Program-made: the position numbers and the translations under genes
Origin: Archangium violaceum
Lineage (GTDB): Bacteria; Myxococcota; Myxococcia; Myxococcales; Myxococcaceae
NCBI RefSeq assembly: GCF_016887565.1
Contig: NZ_CP069396.1
Location: 11,762,001 to 11,826,000, forward strand
DNA: 64,000 nucleotides
Reading direction: 5' to 3'
Part shown: piece after piece, positions 40,712 through 49,612 of the stretch
How positions within the stretch are numbered: position 1 is the first letter of the stretch
Layout: each line of letters starts with the position of its first letter
The notes under the pieces: model-generated
What the model saw: only the letters and a program-made list of their open reading frames with translations
Told to the model about the DNA's origin: nothing
Databases searched by the model: none

Positions 40712-41016
40712 CGCCGTCCGTCTCCTCGGGCCACGGGGGCCCGCCATCCATCCCGGGGACTTTCCGCGGGCAGGGCGCGTGCCCCTATCACGTTCCGGTG
40801 CCCGGTGGGGCCGCGCGTTCGCCTCGGGATGATGGGGACGGCGCTGGAAACCCGACATCCCACCCGGCCTCCGGTACGAGGCGCTGTCCGGCCCCGAACG
40901 TGGCTCCGGGCCCCACGCAAGCCAAAGGAGCGAGCAAGTACCGCGCTCGCCATACGGCCGGGCACTGCCCACCTTCGCCAGAGCATCTGAGCGCGCGGAA
41001 GAAAGGAGGGCGGGCC

Positions 41017-42090
41017 ATGGGGAGCGAGCGACATGAGCTGAGCCTGGGAACTCCGGCGAGCATTCCCCTGACGACACGGGCCGCGGAACGGTTGCCGGCC
41101 CTGAGCCGCCCCACGGCGGTGCCCAGGCCGGCACGGGCGCGCGTGCAGGCGGTGCTACGCCCGGCGTTCGCGGTGGTAGGGCTGGGCATGCTCGTCCTGC
41201 TCGTCCGGGACGTGGGGGCCGGGGAGCTGCGGCGGGTGCTGTCGCGGGCCGCGCCCTGGTTGCCGCTGGTGTTCGCGCTCGAGGTGGCGCGCCTGTCGCT
41301 GGACGCGCTGGCCACGTGGGTGGCGTATGGCAGCCGAGCACAGCAGGTGCCCTTCCGCTCCATGCTGCGCGCGCAGCTCATCAGCACGGTGGTGGCGACG
41401 CTGGCGCCAGCGGGACGGGTGGCGGGCGAGGCGACGAAGGCGGCGCTGGTCAGCCCGTACACGGGAGGCGCCACGGCGATGGCGGCGGCGGCCACGTCGC
41501 AGGCGGCCGCGCTGGTCTCCACGGGCCTCATCTCCATCCCGTGCGCGCTGGCCGCGTACGTGATGACGGGCCCCTCGTGGCTGACGCTGGCGCTCGGGGT
41601 GCACATGGTGGTGCTGGTGCTCGTGGGCGCGAGCATGCGCGCGGGAATGAGGGCGCACAGGCTCGGTGCGTGGCTGAAGCGCCGCTTCCATCGCATCGCC
41701 CCGCATACGGAGGTCTTCCAGGAGTCGGCGCGGAGCTGCGCGCTGCTGCCGGCCCGGCCCATCCTGGCCACCCTGCTCGGCCGGGTGCTGCAGGTGGTGC
41801 AGTACGGCATTCTGGCGATGGCGGTGGGCATCGACGTGACGGTGGTGGGGGCGCTCGTCGCGCAGGGGCTCAACCTGGTGGCGCTGGCGGTGGGCACGCT
41901 GGTACCAGGGCAGTTCGGGGTGAGCGACGGGGCCTTCGCGCTGTCGGCCAAGGCCTTCGGCACCACCGCGGCCAAGGCCATGTCCATCGCGCTGATCGCC
42001 CACGTGATTCAGGTGCTGTTCGTGCTGATGGGTGCCCTCACGCCCCTGGTGTGGAGGGAGCGTCGGACCCCGGCTCCTAACAGAACCTGA
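41017..42090 (+). CDS. Flippase-like membrane protein (LPG_synthase_TM/UPF0104 type)
   Basis: The 357-residue protein starts at ATG 41017 with AAAGGAGG about 8 bases upstream. It has about eight membrane helices and resembles the LPG-synthase transmembrane (UPF0104) family: 'LRAQLISTVVATLAPAGRVAGEATKAALVSPYTGG', 'ALNLVALAVGTLVPGQFGVSDGAFALSAKAFG'. Members are proposed to transport or flip lipids or be part of aminoacyl-lipid synthesis. There is no catalytic synthase domain attached. The substrate is unknown. Confidence 0.85.
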   Translation: MGSERHELSLGTPASIPLTTRAAERLPALSRPTAVPRPARARVQAVLRPAFAVVGLGMLVLLVRDVGAGELRRVLSRAAPWLPLVFALEVARLSLDALATWVAYGSRAQQVPFRSMLRAQLISTVVATLAPAGRVAGEATKAALVSPYTGGATAMAAAATSQAAALVSTGLISIPCALAAYVMTGPSWLTLALGVHMVVLVLVGASMRAGMRAHRLGAWLKRRFHRIAPHTEVFQESARSCALLPARPILATLLGRVLQVVQYGILAMAVGIDVTVVGALVAQGLNLVALAVGTLVPGQFGVSDGAFALSAKAFGTTAAKAMSIALIAHVIQVLFVLMGALTPLVWRERRTPAPNRT

Positions 42091-42209
42091 TTCTGTTTCC
42101 ACGACACGGCGAGCAGAGTGACACTCAGCTCGGGGGCGCGGTGGTACCAATACTCCAATGCAGGAGTTCCGCGGGTCCTCCTTTCCAAGACGGGAGAGCA
42201 GGTAGACTG

Positions 42210-42923
42210 ATGAGGGGACGCCTGTATATGGCCGCAGCGGTCCTACTCGGGCTCGGGCTCGTGATCATCTATCATCTCGCGCCCGCCAAACCAGCGCCCA
42301 CCCGGTCCAACGTGCCACAGACGGAGCCGGAATACTTCGCCGAGCGAACTTCGGACTGCGATGTGGACCTGTTGGCCATGGCTCGGTCAGAATCAGGCCC
42401 TTTCCAACGTGTCTTCCCCGTGGGCGCGAACCGGCCGCGGGAGCGGCTCCGGCGCAATGTCTGGGAGCATGGCCGCTATAGAATTCGAGGGCGCTTCACA
42501 GGCAAGCTGCGTGAGTTCTCCGAGTGTGCCTCCTTCCCGGAGTTCGAGGTGCTCGAATTCAGACCCTGGGGCAAGGTACAGCGCTGCGCGTCCCCTGGGG
42601 CACTCGATGCCACGCTGCTGCTCTACACTGAAGACCTCGCGCAGGATCGCTACGCTCCCGAGGATTTCATTGATGGCCCCTGGCCTGCCTCCATTGACGA
42701 TGGGACCTGTAGACTCATCGCCGCGTGCGCGGTGGACGAGCGCCGCCAGGAGTCGCGCCACGCTCCCGATGATGTCATCGATGGAGAAGAGCTCCCCTCC
42801 CTTGATGGCAGGTATTGCAAGCCCACCGCAACGTGCGCGGACGGCGAGCGGCGCGTCACCGCGTGCTCGGGAGACATCTGGTGCTGCCACCTCCTGCCCG
42901 CGGATGATGCGCCGGAGCAATGA
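42210..42923 (+). CDS. Membrane-anchored Cys-containing protein with a tandem 32-residue repeat
   Basis: The 237-residue protein has an N-terminal membrane helix (RLYMAAAVLLGLGLVIIYHL) and a periplasmic or external body. Two 32-residue repeats (about 42651-42746 and 42759-42854) share the pattern '[Y/H]AP[E/D]D..IDG....S.D....C....A.C...ERR'; the first is 'YAPEDFIDG...C', the second 'HAPDDVIDG...C'. Each holds two Cys; a further Cys pair lies at the end (ACSGDIWCCHLL). It is of lower GC content than its neighbours. I do not recognise the family. Its stop overlaps an in-frame ATG of the transporter gene. Confidence 0.65.
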   Translation: MRGRLYMAAAVLLGLGLVIIYHLAPAKPAPTRSNVPQTEPEYFAERTSDCDVDLLAMARSESGPFQRVFPVGANRPRERLRRNVWEHGRYRIRGRFTGKLREFSECASFPEFEVLEFRPWGKVQRCASPGALDATLLLYTEDLAQDRYAPEDFIDGPWPASIDDGTCRLIAACAVDERRQESRHAPDDVIDGEELPSLDGRYCKPTATCADGERRVTACSGDIWCCHLLPADDAPEQ

Positions 42924-43015
42924 CCGGCGCATGGCCACGGTACTCACCCAGTAGTCACCCCGCACCGCGGGACGCTAGACTGCGTCCCTCTCTTCACCCT
43001 GGGAGGGACCCACCA

Positions 43016-44566
43016 CTGACCCGAATCCTGCTCGTCGGCCTCGTCCTCTGCTGTCTCCCCGCCCTCGCGCGGGAAGCCTCGTCCACCGAGCCCCAGGGGC
43101 TCGCGGCGGTGCAGGCCCGTGGAGAGCTGTTGTGGGGGGCCGACGCGCAAGGCGGTGCGCCCTACGTCTTCCAGGACCCGATGGACCCCAACCGGCTCAT
43201 CGGCTTCGAGGTGGACCTGGCCAACGCCCTCGCCGAGAAGCTCGGTGTGAGAGCGCGTCCGGTGCTCGGCCCGTGGGACTCGCTGCTGGAGCTGCTGGCG
43301 CGCGGCGACTTCGACGTGGCGCTCAACGGCATCGAGGTGGCCGAGGAGAAGAAGCGCGTCTGCCTCCTCTCGCGGCCCTACTACTCCGCCGGAGAGCGGC
43401 TCACCGTGCGCCGGGGAGACCCCCACGCGCCCCACGTGCTGTCCCAGGTGAAGGGCCGTCCCGTCGGTACGCTGCCCGGCTCGCTCGCCGAGCGCATCCT
43501 CCGCCGCGAGGGCGCGCAGGTGAGGACCTATGAGGGTGGCCAGGATGAGATCTTCGCGGACCTGAAGCTGGGCCGTACGGACGCGGTGCTGCTCGACGAG
43601 CCCATCACCCGGTACTACGGCACCATCGAGCCGGACCTGGAGGTGGCACCGGGCTCCTTCGGCGAGGTGCGCTACGCGGTGGCGGTGCGGCTGGGAGAAG
43701 AAGACCTGCTGCGGGCCATCGACGAGGCGCTGGACGAGCTGGCGCGCGACGGCACGCTGCGGTCCATCTACGAGCGGTGGGGCCTGTGGAACCCCGAGAC
43801 GGCGGCACTGCTGGGCGACCCGAACCCGAGCCCGAGCGGCGTGCCGGAGCAGTACGACGCATGGCGGGCCGCGGTGGGCAAGGTGCCGCCCTTCCTCGAG
43901 CGCGTGAAGGAGCGCTACCCGGCCACGCTGGCGCTGTTCGCCCGGGGAGCGCTGATGACGCTGGGGGTGTCGCTGCTGTCCATGGCCCTGGCCGTGGCGA
44001 CGGGCGTGGTGCTGGCGGTGATGCGCGTCTTCGGCCCCCTCCCCCTGCGCTGGTTGGCCATGGCCTACATCGAGGTGGTGCGCGGCACGCCGCTGCTGGT
44101 GCAGCTCACCCTGGTGTACTTCGGACTGCCACAGCTCGGGCTGCGGTTGAATCCGCTCACCGCGGGCGTGCTGACGCTGGGGCTCAACTACGCGGCGGCC
44201 GAGGCGGAGAACTACCGCGCTGGAATCTCCAGCGTGCCCGCGGGCCAGCACGAGGCGGCCAGGGTGCTCGGCCTCACGCGGTGGCAGACCTTGCGGCACG
44301 TCGTGTTCCCCCAGGCCATGCGCATCTCCCTGCCGCCGATGACGAACGACTTCATCGCGCTGCTCAAGGACAGCTCACTGGTGTCGCTGGTGACGCTCAC
44401 CGAGCTCACGCGCACCTACCTCAACCTGGCCAACGCCATGCGAGACCACCTGGGCCTCGGCCTCCTGGTGGCCGCCATCTACCTGCTGCTCGGCCTGCCC
44501 TTCGCGCACCTGGCGCGCACGGTGGAGGCCCGGCTCGGCCGGCACCTGAAGGCGGTGGCGCGATGA
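43016..44566 (+). CDS. Fused amino-acid-binding protein and ABC permease
   Basis: The protein is about 516 residues: signal peptide (LTRILLVGLVLCCLPALA), a periplasmic solute-binding domain of the amino-acid family (SBP_bac_3: 'GFEVDLANALAEKLGVRARPVLGPWDSLLELLARGDFDVALNGIEV...YYSAGERLTV') and a HisM-type permease domain ('ARGALMTLGVSLLSMALAVATGVVLAVMR', EAA loop 'AGISSVPAGQHEAARVLGLTRWQTLRHVVFPQA'). So the binding protein is tethered to its own permease. A GGGAGGG stands about 8 bases before a CTG at 43016, which may be the real start; the alternative is the ATG at 42920 that overlaps the preceding stop but gives a 32-residue unconserved leader. Confidence 0.86.
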   Translation: MTRILLVGLVLCCLPALAREASSTEPQGLAAVQARGELLWGADAQGGAPYVFQDPMDPNRLIGFEVDLANALAEKLGVRARPVLGPWDSLLELLARGDFDVALNGIEVAEEKKRVCLLSRPYYSAGERLTVRRGDPHAPHVLSQVKGRPVGTLPGSLAERILRREGAQVRTYEGGQDEIFADLKLGRTDAVLLDEPITRYYGTIEPDLEVAPGSFGEVRYAVAVRLGEEDLLRAIDEALDELARDGTLRSIYERWGLWNPETAALLGDPNPSPSGVPEQYDAWRAAVGKVPPFLERVKERYPATLALFARGALMTLGVSLLSMALAVATGVVLAVMRVFGPLPLRWLAMAYIEVVRGTPLLVQLTLVYFGLPQLGLRLNPLTAGVLTLGLNYAAAEAENYRAGISSVPAGQHEAARVLGLTRWQTLRHVVFPQAMRISLPPMTNDFIALLKDSSLVSLVTLTELTRTYLNLANAMRDHLGLGLLVAAIYLLLGLPFAHLARTVEARLGRHLKAVAR

Positions 44567-45246
44567 TCCGCGTCGAGGACGTGCGCAAGCGCTTCCCCGG
44601 CGCGGCCGCGCCCACGCTGGACGGCGTGTCCTTCACGTTGGAGACCGGCAGGCTGGCGGCCATCCTCGGACCGAGCGGCTCGGGCAAGTCCACGCTGCTG
44701 CGCTGCATCGTGGGCCTGGAGCGGCCCGACTCGGGCACCATCCACCTGGGCGGACAGGCGGGGTTGGTATTCCAGTCCTTCGAGCTGTTCCCTCACCTGA
44801 CCACGCTGGACAACTGCGTGCTGGCGCAACGGCTGGTGGCGAAGCGCTCGCGAGCCGACGCGGAGGCGAGGGCGCGCCAGTTGCTGGAGGCGCTCGGGCT
44901 GACACACCGGCTGGACGCCTATCCGGACATGCTCTCCGGAGGGCAGCGGCAGCGGGTGGCCATCGCGCGGGCGCTGGCCATGGAGCCGGCGGTGCTGCTC
45001 TACGACGAGCCGACGAGCGCGCTGGACCCGTCCCTGCGCCGCGAGGTGGTGGAGACGCTGCGCCGGGTGGGCTCGCTGGGAATGACCCAGCTCGTGGTGA
45101 CGCACGACGTGGCGCTCGCGCGGGCCTCGGAGGTGGTGCTGGTGCTGGACCATGGCCACCTCGTGGAGCAGGGCCCACCCCAGCAGGTGCTCGATGCCCC
45201 CCGGCACGACGCCACGCGCCGGCTGCTCGCGCAGGCCCATGACTGA
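44563..45246 (+). CDS. Amino-acid ABC transporter ATP-binding protein
   Basis: The 227-residue protein is a canonical polar amino-acid ABC ATPase: Walker A GPSGSGKSTLL, Q-loop in GLVFQSFELFPHLTTLDN, signature LSGGQRQRVAIARA, Walker B 'VLLYDEPTSALDP', and His in VTHDVALARA. The start ATG overlaps the stop of the fused binding-permease gene (ATGA), so one complete importer for a polar amino acid is encoded in two genes. The substrate is not identified. Confidence 0.93.
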   Translation: MIRVEDVRKRFPGAAAPTLDGVSFTLETGRLAAILGPSGSGKSTLLRCIVGLERPDSGTIHLGGQAGLVFQSFELFPHLTTLDNCVLAQRLVAKRSRADAEARARQLLEALGLTHRLDAYPDMLSGGQRQRVAIARALAMEPAVLLYDEPTSALDPSLRREVVETLRRVGSLGMTQLVVTHDVALARASEVVLVLDHGHLVEQGPPQQVLDAPRHDATRRLLAQAHD

Positions 45247-45347
45247 ACACGGTGGCGCACGCTCGCCCGCCTCCTTGTTGCAACGGCTCCCGGCCGTACT
45301 CAATCACGGTGGAGGCCCCAGGCCGTGGAGGGGCCTCGGGGGCTGGA

Positions 45348-47249
45348 ATGCGGCAGCGCATCGACGACTACGCCTTGCTGGGCGACTGCCATTCCGCGGC
45401 GCTGGTGGGCCGTGATGGCTCCATCGACTGGGCCTGCTTCCCCCGGTTCGACTCCGCCGCGGTGTTCTGCCGCATCCTCGACATGCGCCAGGGTGGCTCC
45501 TTCCGGGTGAGCCCCGAGGGTCCCTATCAATCCAGACGCCGGTACCTCGACGACACCAATGTGCTCATCACCACCTTCACCACGCCCACCGGAGTGCTGG
45601 AGGTGACGGACTGCATGCCCGTGCGCCTGGCGCTGGCGCGCAGCTCGCGCGTGGGGACGCGGCACTCGCTGCTGCGCCGGCTGCGCTGCGTCGGTGGCGA
45701 GGTGACGGCCCGCGTGGTGGTGGCGCCGCGCTTCGAGTACGGGGCCTTCGTGCCACACATCCGCCTCACCTCGCCGCGGACGGCGGAGCTGGTGGGGGGC
45801 GCGGACGCGCTCTGGGTGACGGCCACGCGCCCGCTCTCCGCGCACGAGAACGCCCTGCGCGCCCGCTGGCGCCTGCGGCCCGGAGACGAGGCCTGGGTGG
45901 AGGCGGCGTGGACGCCCTCGCTCGTCCAGCGCGCCCTGGAGGACATGCCGGACCAGAACGCGATGCGCCGGCGGCTGGAGGAGACCGTGACCTTCTGGCG
46001 CGAGTGGATCTCCCACTGCGCCTACGAGGGCGAGTACACGCAGGCGGTGCGCCGCTCGGCGCTGGTGCTCAAGGCGCTCACGTACGCGCCCTCGGGCGCC
46101 ATCATCGCGGCCCCCACCACGTCCCTGCCCGAGGAGCCGGGCGGCGAGCGCAACTGGGACTACCGCTACACCTGGCTGCGGGACACGACGCTCACGCTCA
46201 TCTCCCTGATGCTCCTGGGCTACCGGGAGGAGACGGTCGCCTTCCGGCACTGGTTGGGGCGCACCAGCGCGGGCCGCCCCGAGGACGTTCAAATCATGTA
46301 CGGCATCCGTGGCCACCGGCGGCTTCCGGAGGTGGAGCTGCCCCACCTGGAAGGCCACCAGGGCGCACGGCCCGTGCGCGTGGGCAACGGAGCGGTGAAG
46401 CAGCTGCAGCTCGACGTCTTCGGGGAGATGCTCGAGGGGGCGTGGCTCTTCTCGAAGATGGGCGGGCGGATGACGGCGGAGACGTGGGACTTCCTGCGCG
46501 GGCTGGTGGACGGCGTGTGCGAGCGCTGGCGCCAGCCGGATCAGGGCCTGTGGGAGATCCGCGACGAGCCCCGGCACTTCATCCACTCGAAGCTGTTGTG
46601 CTGGGTGGCGCTGGACCGGGGGCTGCGCATCGCGCGGGCGCGGCGGTTGCCGGCGGCGGTGGGGCGCTGGTCGCGCGAGCGCACGCTGCTGCGCGAGTAT
46701 CTGCTGCGCGAGGGCGGGCGCGATGGGTGGTTCTCCCAGGCGGTGGGCTCGGACAGGGCGGATGCGTCGGTGCTGCAGCTTCCCGCGCTCGGCTTCCTCC
46801 CGTCGGCCCACCCGCTGGTGAGCCGCACGGTGGAGAAGGTGCGCCGGTTGTTGGAGCGGGACGGGCTGCTCTTCCGCTACCACGCTCCGGATGGACTGCG
46901 CGGCGGGGAGGCAACCTTCCTGCTGTGCTCCTTCTGGCTGCATGACGTGCTGGTGCACTCGGGGAGGACGCAGGAAGCGGAGGAATTGCTGCGACACCTG
47001 CTGAGCCTGGCCAATGACGTGGGCCTCTACGCGGAGGAGGCGGTGCCGGGCACGGGCGAGGCGATGGGCAACTTCCCCCAGGCCTTCACACACATGGCCC
47101 TGGTGGCCTCGTGTGCTCAGCTCTCCGCGGGCCGGAGCTTCCAGCTCCCCAGGCCGGGCGCGTACGACTACGCGGACTTCGCGCTCACCTACCACCTCGG
47201 CCGGCGCTCCATCTTCATGTCCCACTTCTCGTGGGAAGCGGTGATGTGA
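45348..47249 (+). CDS. GH15 family glucoamylase/trehalase-like glycoside hydrolase
   Basis: The 633-residue protein opens MRQRIDDYALLGDCHSAALVGRDGSIDWACFPRFDSAAVFCRIL, the hallmark of GH15-like proteins of the trehalase/glucoamylase family. It has a beta-rich N-terminal domain and an (alpha/alpha)6 barrel: 'EPGGERNWDYRYTWLRDTTLTL' (substrate-binding) and 'QGLWEIRDEPRHFIHSKLLCWVALDRG' (catalytic Glu), plus 'GNFPQAFTHMALV' near the end with the second acidic residue nearby. It probably hydrolyses trehalose or alpha-glucans in the cytoplasm. No signal peptide is seen. The start ATG 45348 was chosen over 45252 for family agreement. Confidence 0.92.
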   Translation: MRQRIDDYALLGDCHSAALVGRDGSIDWACFPRFDSAAVFCRILDMRQGGSFRVSPEGPYQSRRRYLDDTNVLITTFTTPTGVLEVTDCMPVRLALARSSRVGTRHSLLRRLRCVGGEVTARVVVAPRFEYGAFVPHIRLTSPRTAELVGGADALWVTATRPLSAHENALRARWRLRPGDEAWVEAAWTPSLVQRALEDMPDQNAMRRRLEETVTFWREWISHCAYEGEYTQAVRRSALVLKALTYAPSGAIIAAPTTSLPEEPGGERNWDYRYTWLRDTTLTLISLMLLGYREETVAFRHWLGRTSAGRPEDVQIMYGIRGHRRLPEVELPHLEGHQGARPVRVGNGAVKQLQLDVFGEMLEGAWLFSKMGGRMTAETWDFLRGLVDGVCERWRQPDQGLWEIRDEPRHFIHSKLLCWVALDRGLRIARARRLPAAVGRWSRERTLLREYLLREGGRDGWFSQAVGSDRADASVLQLPALGFLPSAHPLVSRTVEKVRRLLERDGLLFRYHAPDGLRGGEATFLLCSFWLHDVLVHSGRTQEAEELLRHLLSLANDVGLYAEEAVPGTGEAMGNFPQAFTHMALVASCAQLSAGRSFQLPRPGAYDYADFALTYHLGRRSIFMSHFSWEAVM

Positions 47250-47264
47250 GCGCGCGCGGAGGAG

Positions 47265-47606
47265 CTAACAACCCAGGTGCGGGTCGTACCGGGGCGCGAG
47301 CAGCGAGGGCACCACCATCTCCGTCACGTCCCTGCCCCCCAACAGGTTGGTGGCCAGCACCAGGGGTGTGTAGACGAACCCCCACGGCAGGCCCCACCAG
47401 CCGAGCAGCAGTGACAGCAGTGTGTAGCCGAGACTCAGGCCAAACGTGCCCTGTCCCGCGCGGACGAAGTAGACGTCGGAGGAGCGCCGCGTTGTCGTGA
47501 CGAAGAAGGACACGCAGTACTCGAAGACGACGAACCTTCCTCCACGTTGCAGCTCTTCCTGGACCTGTGCCGTAGACAGGCCCTCGATGCCCAGGATGCC
47601 AGCCAT
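47265..47606 (-). CDS. Conserved small membrane protein, unknown function
   Basis: The 113-residue protein starts at ATG 47606. It has a soluble N-terminal half (GIEGLSTAQVQEELQRGGRFVVFEYCVSFFVTTTRRSSDVYFVRAGQ) and a C-terminal membrane segment pair (SLGYTLLSLLLGWWGLPWGFVYTPLVLATNLLGG). It is of a conserved but uncharacterised type seen in many bacteria. It converges with the GH15 gene (15-base gap). Confidence 0.72.
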   Translation of the reverse strand: MAGILGIEGLSTAQVQEELQRGGRFVVFEYCVSFFVTTTRRSSDVYFVRAGQGTFGLSLGYTLLSLLLGWWGLPWGFVYTPLVLATNLLGGRDVTEMVVPSLLAPRYDPHLGC

Positions 47607-47945
47607 TACTGTTCCCCCTGTTCGAAGAGTTCGGCGTAAACCGCGATGAACAGTCATCACAGCGTACATAGGGCCTGCCCGCCTGCACAGCGACGCCGAG
47701 AGCGAGCCCTCGCGGACACACGACAGGGGCGAAGGCTCCAATACTCCGCGTACAAGAGCAATCCGGTAACGCTTTCTCAAATGTGGAGAACGCCACGCTC
47801 ACGGTTCGATAGTTGCCTGGCGAGCAACACCCGTCTCGTGAAGCCCCTCACGGCAAGGCCCACCTGGCGTGCGGGCGAGGGAGCGACATCCACGCGCCTG
47901 TCACCTTCTTCCTCCCTGCTTACCGTGAGCGCTCGGGAGGCAGGA
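47607..47945. other. 339-base intergenic region between divergent genes
   Basis: The region carries the promoters of the small membrane-protein gene (left) and the PPOX-type gene (right). It has no convincing gene in any frame. I could not pick a confident -10/-35 pair; the GGGAGGCAGGA just before 47946 is the ribosome site of the next gene. Confidence 0.45.
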
Positions 47946-48473
47946 ATGGCCACGAAGAAGACGGAGAAGAAGAATCCCATCGCGCACTTGAGCGAGCTCA
48001 TCCGCGGCATCAAGGTCGCGATGATGACGACGGTCGAGGAGGACGGCACCCTGCGCAGCCGCCCCATGTGGACCCACGACCGGGACTTCGATGGAGAGCT
48101 GTGGTTCTTCACCCGCGAGCACTCGCCCAAGGTGGACGCGGTGGAGCGGGACCATCACGTCAACCTCTCGTACTCGGAGCCGGGACGGGACCGCTACGTG
48201 TCGGTGAGCGGGCTGGCCCGTCTGGTGCTCGACAAGGAGAAGGCCCGCGAGCTGTGGAACCCCACCCTCAAGGCCTGGTTCCCCGAGGGGCTCGATGACC
48301 CCGAGCTCGCCCTCATCTGTGTCCAAGTGAACAAAGCCGAGTACTGGGACACTCCCAACAGCCGCATGGTGCAGCTGGTGGGCTTCGTGAAGGGCGTCAT
48401 CACCGGCGAGCCGTACCGTCCGGGCGACAACGAGAAGGTGAACCTCGACGAGGCCGGCACCTCGTTGCACTGA
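47946..48473 (+). CDS. Pyridoxamine 5'-phosphate oxidase-fold protein (general stress protein 26-like)
   Basis: The 175-residue protein has the PNPOx-like split barrel: 'AHLSELIRGIKVAMMTTVEEDGTLRSRPMWTHDRDFDGELWFFTREHSPKVDAVERDHHVNLSYSEPGRDRYVSVSGLARLVLDKEKARELWNPTLKAWFPEGLDDPELALICVQVNKAEYWDTPNS'. This is the flavin-binding layout of general stress protein 26-type proteins, which bind FMN. GGGAGGCAGGA precedes the ATG at 47946. It may act in redox stress; the substrate is unknown. Confidence 0.9.
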   Translation: MATKKTEKKNPIAHLSELIRGIKVAMMTTVEEDGTLRSRPMWTHDRDFDGELWFFTREHSPKVDAVERDHHVNLSYSEPGRDRYVSVSGLARLVLDKEKARELWNPTLKAWFPEGLDDPELALICVQVNKAEYWDTPNSRMVQLVGFVKGVITGEPYRPGDNEKVNLDEAGTSLH

Positions 48474-48524
48474 CGCCCTCGCTGCACTTTTCCAGCAGTG
48501 CCCTAAAAGACAGACGCGGGAAGC

Positions 48525-49559
48525 TCAGCCGCATTCCACGACGAGCTTCCCCTGCACGCGGCCCTCCTCGAGCAACCGGTGGGCCTCGCGCACGGAGGCC
48601 GCCGACAGCGGGCCCACGGAACGCACCGCGGGTGGATTCAGGACGCCCTCCTCGATGAGCCGGGAGAGCGTCTCGAGTTGCTCGCGGTAGAGGCTCCACG
48701 TCTCGCGCGGAGCGTAACGGGCCCGCGCGCCGAGCTGGACGAAGTGGAACTCCAGCGAGCGGAGGATGAGCGGACTGCGCGTCTCGTCCCAGAGGTTGAT
48801 GGGGGAGTCCGCCGGCTCCTCCACGATGGACACCACGCGCCCCTCCACCGCCGCCGCGTCGAAGCACAGCTCCTTCATGGTGCCGCCGACGAAGTCCAGG
48901 GCCACGGGCACGGGCCGCCCGCCGTTCATCGCCAGCAGCTCCGAGAGCAACCGCTCACGTGACAGCCCGCGGTAGCGGAGGATGTGGCCGGGCTCCACGC
49001 CGAGCTGGCGCACCAGGTAGTCGGCGCTCGTGTCGCTCCCGGCCGTGGTCAGGAGGGGGTGGGCTCCCAGGTGGCGCAACAGTTGGAGCGCCATGGAACC
49101 CACGCCGCCCGCGCCTCCGGCGACGAAGACCGCCTCGCCGCGCTGGACGCGTGCCCGGGTGATGGACTGCCACGCCGTGAGCGCCACCACGGGCAGTGCG
49201 GCCGCCTCGGCGAAACCCAGACGCGCGGGCTTGGGGACCACCAGCACCGCCGGCACACAGGTGTACTCCGCGTGAGAGCCATTGCTGCCCTGTCCCGCCC
49301 GGTAGCAATACACCGCGTCCCCCACGGCGAGTCCCTTCACCCCCTCGCCCAGTGCATCCACCACGCCGGAGAGGTCCCTCCCCAGGACCTGCGGCAGCCG
49401 GCCGCCGAATCTTCCCTGGCGGAAGTAGAGATCGATGGGATTGAAGGACGCGGCCCGGATGCGCACCCGCACCTCTCCAGGGCCCGGCTCGGGTAGGGGC
49501 CAGTCCGCTTCCACCAACTGCTCGACTCCACCGAACGCATGCTGAGTGATGACGCGCAT
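48525..49559 (-). CDS. Quinone-oxidoreductase-like zinc-free medium-chain dehydrogenase
   Basis: The 344-residue protein is a medium-chain reductase of the quinone oxidoreductase type: N-terminal 'IRAASFNPIDLYFRQG', 'VLGRDLSGVVDALGEGVKG', nucleotide motif GGAGGVGSMALQLLRHLGAHP, and 'ALDFVGGTMKE'. The zinc-binding Cys/His of true alcohol dehydrogenases is missing, as expected for NADPH:quinone or enal reductases. It is divergent from the aminotransferase gene with about 50 bases between starts. Confidence 0.9.
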   Translation of the reverse strand: MRVITQHAFGGVEQLVEADWPLPEPGPGEVRVRIRAASFNPIDLYFRQGRFGGRLPQVLGRDLSGVVDALGEGVKGLAVGDAVYCYRAGQGSNGSHAEYTCVPAVLVVPKPARLGFAEAAALPVVALTAWQSITRARVQRGEAVFVAGGAGGVGSMALQLLRHLGAHPLLTTAGSDTSADYLVRQLGVEPGHILRYRGLSRERLLSELLAMNGGRPVPVALDFVGGTMKELCFDAAAVEGRVVSIVEEPADSPINLWDETRSPLILRSLEFHFVQLGARARYAPRETWSLYREQLETLSRLIEEGVLNPPAVRSVGPLSAASVREAHRLLEEGRVQGKLVVECG

Positions 49560-49612
49560 AGGGCGGCGGAGCGTACCGGCGCCCCCCGCCCGAGGCTATG
49601 CTCTCGTGCGTC

